Below the pieces are notes generated by a model, which had not been told where the DNA came from, ran no database searches, and saw only the letters and a program-made list of their open reading frames with translations. From Amoebophrya sp. A120 (taxonomy: Eukaryota; Sar; Dinophyceae; Syndiniales; Amoebophryaceae): a stretch of 64,000 bases of DNA. The stretch covers positions 9,386,715-9,450,714 of the forward strand of contig CAJINV010000004.1 of the NCBI GenBank assembly GCA_905178155.1, written 5' to 3'. The number at the start of each line of letters is the position of its first letter. Within the stretch, counting starts at the first letter, position 1. This document shows positions 23,882 through 34,166 of the stretch, one piece after another. Both the position numbers and the translations under genes were made by a program.

Positions 23882-24523
23882 ACAGGAGGATATTGCTGTA
23901 GTTGCTGGCCGTCGTGAATTTCTCAAACAGAAGATAATTTTTCAAGAAAGCTAGTTATCGAGCTAGTCGTGTTAACCAGTATCGTCAGTCCGATCTCGAA
24001 CAGGTAAAGCTCAAAAGTGTGGCTTTGATTTGACCCTTGTTCATCTCTTGATGACTTCGAGTGTCGTCTTAAAGTAAGATTGTTCTTCGAGTATCGGCGT
24101 ACCCAGGCCACGACACTACCGAGGCGACGTCATGCATGTATACGAGTGCGATACTTTTGCAATTCATAGGGCAACAACCGTGGCGAAAAAAGCTTTAGTA
24201 CAACAACATCGGTGTACTTACTATGGTGAGCTTCGGATTCGGTTATATGTACAACTAGTCGGTATCATTTCAGTTGTCGTGCGCGCGGTGCCATCATATT
24301 TGACAATCTATGAAAATAAGCTATACCTAAAGCAAATACTAGGCAAATTAATATAACTCCCAGGCCGCTGCTCCTCGCATGAAGTGTTGCTAATACCAAC
24401 ATTATTTCTTGTTATCTTGAAGAACAACTAACTTACTTTTTCGCTTCTTCACCTGTACTTGAGTATTTACTTAATTTATCTTTCCATTATAAAGTGCAAC
24501 TTCTATCGCGTGCTCGCATAATC
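23882..24523. other. Intergenic, with one solitary introner end
   Basis: AT-rich, no gene seen. Holds the B-family half element at 24131-24169 described separately. Confidence 0.55.
24131..24169 (+). mobile_element. Solitary 3' end of a family B introner (relic)
   Basis: TGTATACGAGTGCGATACTT followed by TTGCAATTCATA matches the right end of B elements such as 55708-55862. No matching left end is present upstream within 1 kb, and no direct repeat is visible. Probably a deletion remnant. Confidence 0.7.
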
Positions 24524-26071
24524 ATGTTGCGCATCACAGGGCTCGCCGCGCTTCATTTTTTCAACGGCCTCTCAACAACATTTGGGGTCGGGATGAAGTT
24601 GTACGGCCAAGGCATTAGCACCTTCAAGGAGCCTACTTTCCTGCAGCAGGAAGAACAAGAAGCACAAGGTCAGCTACACATGCACCAGCGTCATGAGTTA
24701 TTTCTTGCTGATCCTTCTACTCCTTCTTGCCCAGACCAAGCACCGAGAGTGTTCGTGTATGGCTTTCCGGATAAGGAGTTACTAAGTCACGGGACACGTG
24801 ACATCGTTTGGCGGGAGGATGCGTACTGCGAAAGAGAATTCCCGTCTGGCTCGGCCGAGGAGCGCGATTGCGTCTTCGGTCCGGAGTTCTCCGTTAGGAT
24901 CGACTCGCCGCCAGCCAACGTGACGCTCCGTGCCACTGACCAGTTTCGAAATGGCCGCATCTTCCAATCCCGCCTGGTGCGCTCGGCTTGCAAAGTCACA
25001 GATCCCATACGCGCCGATGTGTTTTTCGTGCCCATTTGGCGCGAGAATTACAAACCGAACCGCATCGAGTGCCCGACGGCAGACGAAGTTTTGGCTGCTC
25101 TTCCCTACTTGTCCGACGAAACGGCGAGCAAGCACTTTCTGATGTCTCCGCGTGTCGGGGGATTGTGGGACGACGTGTGCCCTTTTTGGAATAGCGAGAA
25201 CCCGCTGCTCCAGAAAATCCGAAAGATGGCCCTGGAAGACACAGCCTGCGGCAAGTACGGAGGCCCTGGAAGAAACCGCCCGGAGCGTTCTATTCCGTAT
25301 CCGACCCTTGGTGGCGGTTTGAGCAGTACGCAACTCGCCCACCTGTTTGCCGTCGCCGATAAAGCGCAGGAAACCGGCCGCGAGTTCCTGGTCATGGCCG
25401 CTCTGGGGAAACGCATTGGCATTGCCTCTGCGCGCGTGCGCGACGTTTGGAATCAACACTGCCACGACAGCGACCATTGTATTGCGGTGGACCCCACGGT
25501 GGAGGGCATGCTCCCTGGGTTGGTCCAAGCCATGATGAAGTCCACCTTTTGCTTGCAGCCGGAAGGAGACACTCCGTCTCGCAAGGGGATGCTGGACAGC
25601 TTGGCGCTGGGATGCATACCGGTGCTTTCGCACCGGAAACAGCACACGCTGTGGCGGTGGCATCTGGGAGACCACGACTGGGAAGATTTCTCTGTGCTGG
25701 CGCCAGATTCCACGCAGGCGGCACACGCAACCACTAGGGGCCATACATCCCCGGGGGAAAACCACCCAGCCGGCGAGGACGGGGGGCAAGAGCAAGACCA
25801 AGCAACTGTCGGCGAGGCAACATCCCAACGTTCGTGGTGCTGTGGCGATGGCGAGAAGAAATCCCCTCCAGCAGTGGCGCAGACGCTGATGGAAACTGGA
25901 TCCGGCGTTAACAATATCGTAGAGTTCCTGAAGACCATCAACGCGACCACGATCGCCAAACTGCAGGCCGGCGTGCGGAGTGCGCGGACGAAAATCATCA
26001 CGCACTGGACCGACACCGACTTGAACGACGCAATTACGGTCACGCTGAAAGCCATACAGGATGGCAAATGA
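24524..26071 (+). CDS. Exostosin-type glycosyltransferase (GT47 family)
   Basis: 515 residues from the ATG at 24524 (an upstream GTG at 24494 is in frame but less likely). A hydrophobic start (MLRITGLAALHFFNGLSTTF) serves as signal anchor. The luminal domain includes PRVFVYGFP (about 70), DVFFVPIWREN, and the exostosin signature FCLQPEGDTPSRKGMLDSLA followed by LGCIPVL (about 340-365). A low-complexity insert (about 410-445) separates the last helices. GT47 enzymes add sugars to surface or wall polysaccharides in the Golgi; substrate cannot be told. Single uninterrupted exon, unusual among its introner-filled neighbours. Confidence 0.85.
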   Translation: MLRITGLAALHFFNGLSTTFGVGMKLYGQGISTFKEPTFLQQEEQEAQGQLHMHQRHELFLADPSTPSCPDQAPRVFVYGFPDKELLSHGTRDIVWREDAYCEREFPSGSAEERDCVFGPEFSVRIDSPPANVTLRATDQFRNGRIFQSRLVRSACKVTDPIRADVFFVPIWRENYKPNRIECPTADEVLAALPYLSDETASKHFLMSPRVGGLWDDVCPFWNSENPLLQKIRKMALEDTACGKYGGPGRNRPERSIPYPTLGGGLSSTQLAHLFAVADKAQETGREFLVMAALGKRIGIASARVRDVWNQHCHDSDHCIAVDPTVEGMLPGLVQAMMKSTFCLQPEGDTPSRKGMLDSLALGCIPVLSHRKQHTLWRWHLGDHDWEDFSVLAPDSTQAAHATTRGHTSPGENHPAGEDGGQEQDQATVGEATSQRSWCCGDGEKKSPPAVAQTLMETGSGVNNIVEFLKTINATTIAKLQAGVRSARTKIITHWTDTDLNDAITVTLKAIQDGK

Positions 26072-26371
26072 AGAGCAGAAAATGTTTTAAATGGCAAATA
26101 CGGCTCATCAACATCATGATTGCGTTGCTGAGGATCTTAAGGCGTTGGATATCTATCACTGTCATCTGTTGGTTTTATTATTATTGACGCATTTTAATTT
26201 TTTTTTTCTCTTCTGTTGAGCACTTGCGCCTTCGATCCGAATTTTTTGCACACCATCTTCGGAGCAACTCCCGCCGCATCTAGATAGGCGCTAGCGCGCG
26301 AAGTTTTGCAAAAAGTGGGTCGCGCTGTCTCCGGGGGGCGTGCCCTGGTCTCACTATAATAAACTTAGCAG
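26072..26371. other. Intergenic spacer after the glycosyltransferase
   Basis: AT-rich then CG-rich sequence, no gene recognised. Confidence 0.5.
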
Positions 26372-26835
26372 GGAAAGGATCCAATGCGCCGCATTCAAAA
26401 GGTTGGGACGAGCTTTGCCTTGCTTAGCTCGCCAAGGCGTAACGCTTGACCTGTGGAACTTCATTCAACGAGCGGAGTGGTTCGAGCCCACTCAAGCGTG
26501 ATTACTGCGCAATCAGTATGGGTCGGAGGTCAGAGCGTTAGTATTGCGAGCCTTAAGCGTGATCGCGTGGCCGATCCTTGACCTCCAGGCCAAAGAATAG
26601 GACAAACAAGTCCCGGCTCCTGTGTGCGTGCTGGTAGTTCCGCCCTGTTCCTCGGAATGTGCGAAACATGCCAGCCCCCGAATGAAGCAAGGCCCAATGA
26701 TCCCGAGCGAGGGCTTTCCACACTTGAATGACGAAAAAACCTGGCCTCAGTCAACGACGTTACCACTAGGGTATCAGGGCAGGCTATTCCTGCCGCGCGT
26801 TGGAGGAGGGAGCTGTCCCGAGCCCCGCTCGAACT
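26372..26835 (+). ncRNA. Candidate structured non-coding RNA or hairpin cluster
   Basis: Unlike its AT-rich flanks, this 460-nt block is packed with exact stems: GCCTTG...CAAGGC (26417-26438), GGAGGTCA...TGACCTCC (26524-26586), GGCAGG-CTATT-CCTGCC (26779-26795), GGGA-GCTG-TCCC and CGAG-CCCCG-CTCG (26808-26831). At 26442-26499 a perfect 7-bp helix ACGCTTG/CAAGCGT encloses a canonical T-arm, AGTGG-TTCGAGC-CCACT, but only 27 nt lie between, so it would be a tRNA-like fold without a D-arm. No long ORF has coding character. I do not recognise it as SRP, RNase P, U-snRNA or rRNA. Strand is uncertain. Confidence 0.35.
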
Positions 26836-27190
26836 AATGCTAATCATCATTGTTCTTTTGTTCGGTGATTTTTCATCTTCTGGAAAACCAACAAAGCGAT
26901 TGAGATTCGATGACGACGAGAGCAGGCTTGATGTAGAGTGTGGTCTTGTGAATGTTGTTGCACGTGAACCTTCGGAGAACTTGGATTTTTGGTTTTCGTC
27001 GTGGTCCTTGTCGTGCAGAGATAGCAGAGCTGCATCCTTGTACTAGTTGAAGTTGTCACGGTTTGATTCACTCACGACTGAGAGAAGCCAGCACTCAAGT
27101 AGTGTCGATGCTCCTCTGCTAGGACCAGGACGGCGAGAAGTGATGTCTGAGTAAGATATTAATCAGACGAATCATCGCCCTTTCTTCAAG
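26836..27190. other. Intergenic, nothing recognised
   Basis: AT-rich leader to the next gene; no ORF of note. Confidence 0.5.
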
Positions 27191-30100
27191 ATGCCACCAC
27201 TCAGCTGCTGCCACGACCGAGGGCCGGACTTATCCGAGACCACCTTCAGGAGCACAGCTCCGTGTAATTCGTCATCTTCGCCCAGCTCTACTAGTTCGTC
27301 GAGCAGTGCGAAAGCAAGATATCGACATGGAGAAATGAGGTTTCGAGCAAGAAGAACCCCCGCCGTTTTAGGTGCAGCAGCCTGTTGGACAACCGCACTC
27401 CTTCCCAACATCCAGGAAATCTTGTTTCAGGCAAATTTGAATTTCCACCAAAATCTTGTCGCCGCAAAGCAGCACAGGAGCACAAGGAAGAGCAGCGAGC
27501 ACCACCAACAGGGACGAGAAAAGCAAGAGTCTCTCCTCGATGCTGCGTTAAGCTCCGTGAAGAAGAGCGCAGAAGACCTTCTCCACTGGCGCGGCGAGGG
27601 ACAAAACTTTCGAGTACACAAAAAAATGATCGTCAAAGTGAAGAAGCTATCCTGTGCAAAAGTATCGTACTCGTAGTAATTGCAATCATGCATGACAAAT
27701 TGCCCATCTTAGGCAAATCAGCATTACAAATTGCACTTTTCTCTTTGAAAAAATTTGTAATGCAATCTATACTAGTACGATACTTTTGTAATGCATAGAA
27801 GCGGAAGAGGAGCAAAAAACGGAGTGGTGCAAGAACCGCCGCGGCTGGTCGAAAATCATCATCCTCTTCCACCTCTGCCGGCAGAGTCTACTCGTCCACC
27901 TCGAGTAGTAGTAGAAGTGGCCGATTGCAAGATGGGCATCGTCAAGATGAACGCCAGCAGCTTCGAAAGATGAACAAGAAACAGAGAAGGAAAGCCGCGA
28001 AAGGAGCTGCTGCAGCAGCAGCAGCAACAGCTGCTGCACAGATGAGAGGTCTTCAGAAGAAGACCTTGAGAAGCGAAAAACTACTAGTACGCGAAGACGA
28101 GAAAGATGGTAGTGGGAGTGAAGAGGAGATTCCGGATGAAGAAGTAGACAAAATGATGAACGAGAATAGCGAAACATTGCATCCGGACGAGCCCGTGGGG
28201 CTGGACGCCACGACAAGCACAACGAGCACTTCCACGACAAGCACAAGCACGACTTCTACTACGACGACGAAAGCCGGAACGTCTACAGGAAGTTTTTCTG
28301 GCGCGTCAATCCGGATGCCGGGCCCTGCCCCTGCGCCAGCTCCGACCTCCTCGTCTTTGGTGCAGCACGATTGGGACGATGGGGACAACTCGACCGAAGC
28401 ACCGCAAAGGACCACTGCAGGAGCAGTACAAATACAAGACGCGGATGACACAAACTCGACAACGATGTCGCCCCCAAAGGATGCTGCTGGACAACATCAA
28501 GGAAGCTCCTCGTCAGCCTACCTCACAACCGCACAAAATAACGTCTTCCACAACCTGACCAACCGGAGCAGCGAGCAGATTGGCGAGTCCATCAGCACAA
28601 CATCAAGTTCTACTACTTCCACAACCGCTGCGACAACGACGACATTAGCTGGCGGCGATTTTTACACGCCTGAGGCGATGGTGCTGGCAAGGAATAATAA
28701 GGCGGGTGACGATGAAGACGATGAAATAAATCGGACACAATCCTACCTGCAGAAGCAAGACGTGGTGATTCGCCGGAGGATTCCGGTGAGTCAATACGGG
28801 CAGAACAACCTCCAAGGGGCTCCTGTGGCGGGTGGACAGCAAGTGCTGCAAGCAGGTGCAGGGCCAAGCTATCCGCAGCCGGCGCTAGTAGTGCAAGGAG
28901 GTAATGGCTACGCTGCGCAGCCACCGCCGGCGCTATACGAAGATCCGCAGTTTCTCGCAACGGCCTCAGACGGGCAGCAGTTGGTGCAGTCGAACCTCCT
29001 CCAGGGAACAGTGAATGGCATGGTCAAAAATGATGTTGTCCCGCAGCAAAATAATCAAGTCCCGCAAGAACAGCAGCAGCTACAATCCCGTCAGCGTGTT
29101 TTCGCCACGGTGAGTACTACCGGAACGCCAAATGGACCGCAGATTCAAGTCCCGCAAATGTACAACAACCCAACGACAACTAAGCAGTTTGCAATCAACC
29201 AAGACGGATTGGAAGATGAGGAACAGCTTGACGACTGGCCAGCAACTACGAACAGCTACGAAGAGGATGGGGAGTACGAGGACAGCTACGATAGCGGGGA
29301 GGACGATTACGATTCCGGTGAAGACGCAGCTTATCTAGAAGAGCAAGGCGATGACAGCGACGAAGACGATAGCACGAATAGTACCACGACGGGGTTTGTC
29401 GACACGAACACGTTTCGGGAAGAATGTACTTGTGTTTTTCTCGACTTTTTTCGGAAGTGAAAAATGGCCATGGCGATTAAGAAGTTGTACGGAACTTCCG
29501 GTATCGCTTTTCGAAGCGGCCTCACCGAGATGAGAAATAAAAAATCGTGCATGATGCGCATGCCATATTACCCATTCTTGATTTGGAATCACAACATACA
29601 ACAGGTGATGCCGCGACACTGGTGGCCGCCTGGAAAGCTTGTGGGATCAAGGACAGTTCGCTGAAAGATTACAAAGCGGGCGAAAACACCAGCGATTTGG
29701 TGTGGGAAGTGAAACAAAGTACTGCTACTGTGTTGAAAAAGTCTGCTCAGATGATTTGCGATTCTGCCAAACCATTTTGACGTGCTCGGAGTCCATTGTG
29801 ATGCCAAGCACACTTTCCTTCTGCAGCCCTAATATTTCTGAATCCAAAAGAAAAAACACATTCTTATCAAATACAGCCCACCTCTGCAACACCATCTGCA
29901 TGTTGGCCTCCGAGATCTGCGCAGACCTCACCGGCCTAGCCGTATCAAATGTAAAAATGTCTGGGTCTGGAAGAATGCAACTTGTGATGCTCATGCTGCA
30001 TTTGGATGTCTAAAACTAAAAAATTTGTGTTGCATGAGCAGCAAAAGGAATCTAATTTCTGCTACGCGGAGAGGGCATTTGTCATGCAGAATAGGCATCA

Positions 30101-30638
30101 AGAACCCCTCAAAAAACCTGTGATGCTAGGTCATGCATCACAGAGACCACGGCTCATGCAAATCGTGCATCACAAGTCTCAGAACCTTCCAGACCCAGAC
30201 ATTTTTACACTTGAGAAGCCGCCCGGCGGTACGACGAAGTTACCTGCTCGCGTTACTGGAACCGGGTGTCGGAGGAATCCATAGTGGTCACGGAAACCAA
30301 CGACTATCGAATAAAAGAGTGTTAACTTTAACGGTTTTCACAGATGGCAGTCATGCATTACAAATTTTGCCTTCCGTGCATGGTACGCAATACAAATTTG
30401 CGCGCCTCTTCAGATGCATCCCTGCATCACAAATTCCGTTAACGTTAGCACTTTTTCTTGTGATAGCGACGCGTCGTCCAAAGCCATGTTCTTCGGGTGG
30501 AGACTGCAGCTGCTGTTCACCTTTGTGTTCCTGCTGTTTTCGGTCAGCGGCTTCGGGGATCATGATCATGGAGGGTTCCTCGGTACTACAGCAGCCTCGT
30601 CGGTCGGAAGGAGCAGGCAAGTGCAGGGGGTGTGGTGA
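27191..30638 (+). CDS. Unknown 888-residue protein, low complexity with Cys-rich C-terminal part and a hydrophobic helix
   Basis: Exons 27191-27647, 27803-29456, 29638-29942, 30222-30304 and 30471-30638 total 2,667 nt (889 codons). The N-terminal half is basic then Ala/Thr/Ser-rich (repeated TSTTSTST around nt 28215-28260) and Gln-rich; an acidic stretch (SYEEDGEYEDSYDSGEDDYD) precedes a Cys-rich part (KYCYCVEKVCSDDLRFC, SEICADLTGLAARRYDEVTC). A helix (WRLQLLFTFVFLLFSVSGF) near the C-terminus may anchor it in a membrane. The second intron is read as GT-AG (29457-29637), which keeps phase, but other joints are possible. Function unknown. Confidence 0.65.
27648..27797 (+). mobile_element. Introner, family B
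   Basis: TATCCTGTGCAAAAGTATCG start, complementary end ACTTTTGTAATGCATA. Direct repeats GAAGC at 27643-27647 and 27798-27802. Excision joins VKVKK to RKRSKKRS. Confidence 0.93.
29457..29637 (+). other. Probable ordinary GT-AG intron, 181 nt
   Basis: Reading frame changes between TCVFLDFFR and LWDQGQFAERL. GTGAAAAATGG at 29457 and TGGAAAG ending 29637 give a phase-2 joint. No TIRs. An alternative joint around a shared GACAC (29407 and 29615) also keeps frame, so the boundaries need cDNA. Confidence 0.45.
29943..30216 (+). mobile_element. Introner, family A, with altered 3' terminus
   Basis: Starts TATCAAATGTAAAAATGTCT; ends TTTTTACACTTGAGA, so the terminal GATA has become GAGA. Direct repeats AGCCG at 29938-29942 and 30217-30221. 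Excision joins ADLTGLA to ARRYDEV. Confidence 0.9.
30305..30465 (+). mobile_element. Introner, family E
   Basis: Starts TATCGAATAAAAGAGTGTTA, ends GTTAGCACTTTTTCTTGTGATA-like complement. Direct repeats ACGAC (30300-30304) and GCGAC (30466-30470), one mismatch. Excision joins VTETND to ASSKAMFF. Confidence 0.9.
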
Positions 30639-31484
30639 TCAACATGGTGACAACTGTCATCGAAGAGCTCGAAGATCATCGAACATTTACAGGCGAGCCG
30701 CGAACAAATTCTAAAGTGAAAGATTGTTTTGTTATGACGATTTGTTGAACTAGTACCCAGTAAAGGCTTTTCTTGCTGCTTGAGCTTTCAACTCTTGTAC
30801 GATTACACCAGATTTTAATGAATTTCAATTTTCCGAGAAACCAATACTAACCGATAATTTAACAAACTAGTCACAGAAGCAACAAATGCACCAAGAAATG
30901 TAGAATTTCGATTCATCGGAATCAAAGAACGGGTCCGCGGTCCTGCTCCTGCGGGCTCGACACTAGAAATGAACTTGTATCAACGCGTTAAGTCGAGAAA
31001 CAAATGAAAAAAGATCCAGGTTTATAATTTGCGACGAGCTTGTTCTGCCAACACGTCGGAGATGAAGTGGCAATACGCTTCGAGCGCCGTCACAGCGATT
31101 GGTGTCTACTCCGCTTGTTCACAAGAAAGAATGACAGACTGCCTAGAACATCAGAGGCCGTATGCGTGAGCGCGGAGCCGGACTACAACGCATATTCGGA
31201 GCAGCAATGAGGGAGAGTCCCGTCTGCTTGTGAAAAAAAAGAGCATCGTTTTTTGGACGAGCGGAAGCTGCTTGGGAACGTCGCTTTTTCGCAAAAATGT
31301 GCAAAAACCATTTTCTTTATTGAATGAGTGCGCATTTTCGTCCACGGACGTTGAGCAAGCCTTTATCATTATCTTGACGGCCAAACCTTCAGCGTAGGTG
31401 CTGTTGACCCTATGATGATGATCATGCACGCGATATTATAACATCAGTGCCCAACGCGAGCGCCAGGCAGGGGGAATTCTTGAA
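30639..31484. other. Intergenic, nothing recognised
   Basis: AT-rich; short ORFs on both strands show no coding character. No introner or duplication seen. Confidence 0.55.
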
Positions 31485-34166
31485 ATGACGACGAGTTGTG
31501 TAGCCAAATCGGCGCGAGGTGTCTTGCTGCTCTTCCTCACCTCATTTGCTCTAATACCGGGCGGTGTAGTTTACGGGATAGAGAGCAGCCGCAGCGCAGG
31601 AGATCTTCCAGCAAGTTCAGGTGGAACAACTACCATTTACAACATTCCTCCACCAGAGCTCGATGTTGGCGGTCACGTCAGATTCACTGCGGACGAAATC
31701 GAGGGGGAGCTTCCCGCAATACCAAGCTTTCTCATCACAAAAGCAGGAGAAAAAGCAAGCAGAAGCACCAAAGAAGAAGTTGGCATCCGTGGTGACGGGC
31801 GACTGTTGCGCGCGGAAAGCAAGACGTCTAGGACCACATCTTTTTCACAAGTGCAACGGGAAGGCGGCCAGACGGTGCTCCTTCAGGAAAACAACCAAAA
31901 CGAAAACAAGAACCCTCCAATAGCAATAGCAAACGCAAAGGGCACGTCCGAAAAGAAACTCTTCGAAGAAACGAACGCAGCCGCATCGAAACAGGCACGG
32001 CACGACTTCTCTCGTCGGCCCGCCGCGGGTCACTCTTCATCCCCAAACCAACATGGCATAACAGCTCAAAATGAAACTGAGGCATCGCTCGTTGTCGCCA
32101 GCAGGACGAGTAGTAGAAAAACTAAACAATCACACAGAAGTAGTATAACAAGGAACAGCATCGACCCCGAAAACCCGAAAAACCCGACCTGGTGGCAGTG
32201 GCAGCTCGTTTGGGTCGAAACCCTCGGCGGGCACAACAGCGAGGACAAGTGCCGACTCCAAGTCCCATTAGCACAGGATCAAACCAACCAGTGGTACACG
32301 GATTTCAAGACCGCAGAGCAACACTGCAGCTCCAGTCTCCTCTGCACCTACGTCCACGACCACGATGGGAATGCATTGCACGCTGCCCGCCTGGACCTCG
32401 ACGCGGACCCGGTGAAGTTCCAGACGACGCCAGCAAACGACCACTATCGCATCTGCGACATGTCCGTGATGTCGACACAGTACGAACACGCGTGGAGCCC
32501 GAGCCACAATCAGCCGGCCGCCAGTGTGGAAAACACGCTGTCGAATCAGGGGCAGGGAAACGCGAACAACTACGATCTCGCTCTGAAGAAAACCAATGTG
32601 CAGCTCCCCTTTGACCAGTTTTTCCCGATCATGCACGAAGAAAAGTGGAAGTTCGCGCCGGTGTGGGTCGCGTTGTTACCCGATGAGGAGTACCGGAAAC
32701 TGCCGCTCAACTGTCACATCGACAACAAGGGGGGAACGTCCCACACGATTGAGATATCCACAGTAAATTTCCCGTACACGTACAAATTCGGTCTCTGCAT
32801 GACAAAACTTGGCTTCCTCGATCCTAGTTTAGCATGACAAGTTTTACGCTCCTAATTGGCGAAATTTGTGATGCACCTTGTACATGTACGGGAAATTTGT
32901 ATTGCATATGAGACGGAAAACGCGTACTGGTTCGCGCCGGAAGACGCCATGAAGGAGTGCCTCGTCACGGCGGAATGCCTATCAATTGCAAAGATGTCTG
33001 GGTCTGGGAGATTGCGACATTTGCCATGCTAGTCTGGTATGACTCTGAAATCTGTATTGCGCGGCCGCGAGGAGCTCCTCTTGCCTGTCATGCAAAGACG
33101 CAGGTTGGTTCTCATGCGGAGTACGCAACTCAGAACCACGGAAAAACTTATCATGCGGGGCAGCGCAATACAGAGCGCTCACTCTTCCCTTCCTTGCATC
33201 ACAAGTTTCCAGACCCCGAGGACATGTTTGCGATGCATAATGCCTGTACGTGTACGACCACGGGTGCCAGTCGCGCATGTTTGACGCGTACGACGGGGAA
33301 ATCTCCGAGTCCGGGTATCACAAGAAAAAGTGTTAACGTTAACGGTTTCTTTTCACAGATTAGGATTACAGCCAGGCATTACAAATATAGCCCAATATGC
33401 ATGCTCTGTATGACAAATTGAAACTCTGGCACGTTTTGTGATGCAATGTTGCATCACAAATTTGAATTTTGTTAACGTTAACACTTTTTCCTGTGATACC
33501 GGGGGCCTGAAAAAGATGCTCATCGTCCAGGAGCCCGCGCACGAAAACGCGTGGCGGATTTGCGGGGACGAAGAATTGGAAGAAATGATGTCAAACAGCA
33601 AAGCGAGCGGGTGTGCGTGGAAAAAGACCTCGTTCAAAAAGATAGAACAGGTCGAAGAACAAGCGGCTGCGCGAAAAACTACCGGGGGGAAGAACACGGA
33701 GGACAACACCGGGACCTTTATGGTCGTGAACATGGTGTTTCTGGTTGTCGTGCTAATCGGGGTTTTGGGGGCGGTGTACTTCATGATGGAAGGGAACAAG
33801 AAACCCGACGACAGCGAGGAGGAAGGCGACGGGGAAGAGGAGGACGAAGAAGATCCGCTGCGCGCAAGCCCCGCCGCGTTCAATTTGGCGGGCGGGGGGA
33901 AATCTATCCTGCCGGGCGCGGGTACGAAATCTTCGTACGGAGCTGGGACAACGATGAACAGGTCTTCTGCGTACGGCGCCACGAGGACGGCGGGCGCCAC
34001 GAGGACGGCGGGCGCGACGAGGACGGCGGGGGCGACGACTACCGCAGGAAACAAGAGCTCGTATGCGGGAAAGTCGACGGTCGGCAACGCTACTAGTGCG
34101 TTTAAGAGTAGCGCCGGAGCTTCTGGTGTGCAGAATGCGTCAATGTTTAAGAGTAGCGGTTTTTAG
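31485..34166 (+). CDS. Type I membrane protein of unknown function, 689 residues
   Basis: Exons 31485-32754, 32914-32979, 33245-33315 and 33504-34166 total 2,070 nt. A signal peptide (GVLLLFLTSFALIPGGVVYG) opens it. A Ser/Thr-rich linker leads to an ordered outer domain from about residue 225 (NPTWWQWQLVWVETLGG) with well-spaced cysteines (DKCRLQV, EQHCSSSLLCTYV, RICDMSV, NCHIDN, KECLVTAECLYVYDHGCQ). One helix (MVFLVVVLIGVLGAVYFMM) then crosses the membrane. The cytosolic tail is acidic, then Ala/Gly/Thr/Ser-rich with three GATRTA repeats. Likely a surface or vesicle protein. Family not recognised. All three introns are introners. Confidence 0.78.
32755..32908 (+). mobile_element. Introner, family L (single copy here)
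   Basis: TATCCACAGTAAATTTCCCG start; end complement reads TATGCAATACAAATTTCCCG. Direct repeats TGAGA at 32750-32754 and 32909-32913. Excision joins GGTSHTIE to TENAYWF. Confidence 0.9.
32980..33239 (+). mobile_element. Introner, family A
   Basis: TATCAATTGCAAAGATGTCT start, GTTTGCGATGCATA end, with a degraded CCAGACCCCGAGGACAT core. Direct repeats ATGCC at 32975-32979 and 33240-33244. Excision joins VTAEC to LYVYDHGC. Confidence 0.92.
33316..33498 (+). mobile_element. Introner, family E
   Basis: TATCACAAGAAAAAGTGTTA start and AACACTTTTTCCTGTGATA end, with nested GTTAACGTTAAC palindromes in both arms. Direct repeats CCGGG at 33311-33315 and 33499-33503. Excision joins ISESG to GLKKMLIV. Confidence 0.94.
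33975..34038 (+). repeat. Coding 18-nt tandem repeat (GATRTA units)
   Basis: Three and a half near-identical copies of GGCGCCACGAGGACGGCG, encoding GATRTA repeats in the cytosolic tail of the membrane protein. Confidence 0.8.

Noticed and set aside
24782-26005. 407-residue minus-strand ORF
   Set aside because: It is the shadow of the exostosin gene, which carries clear family motifs on the + strand.
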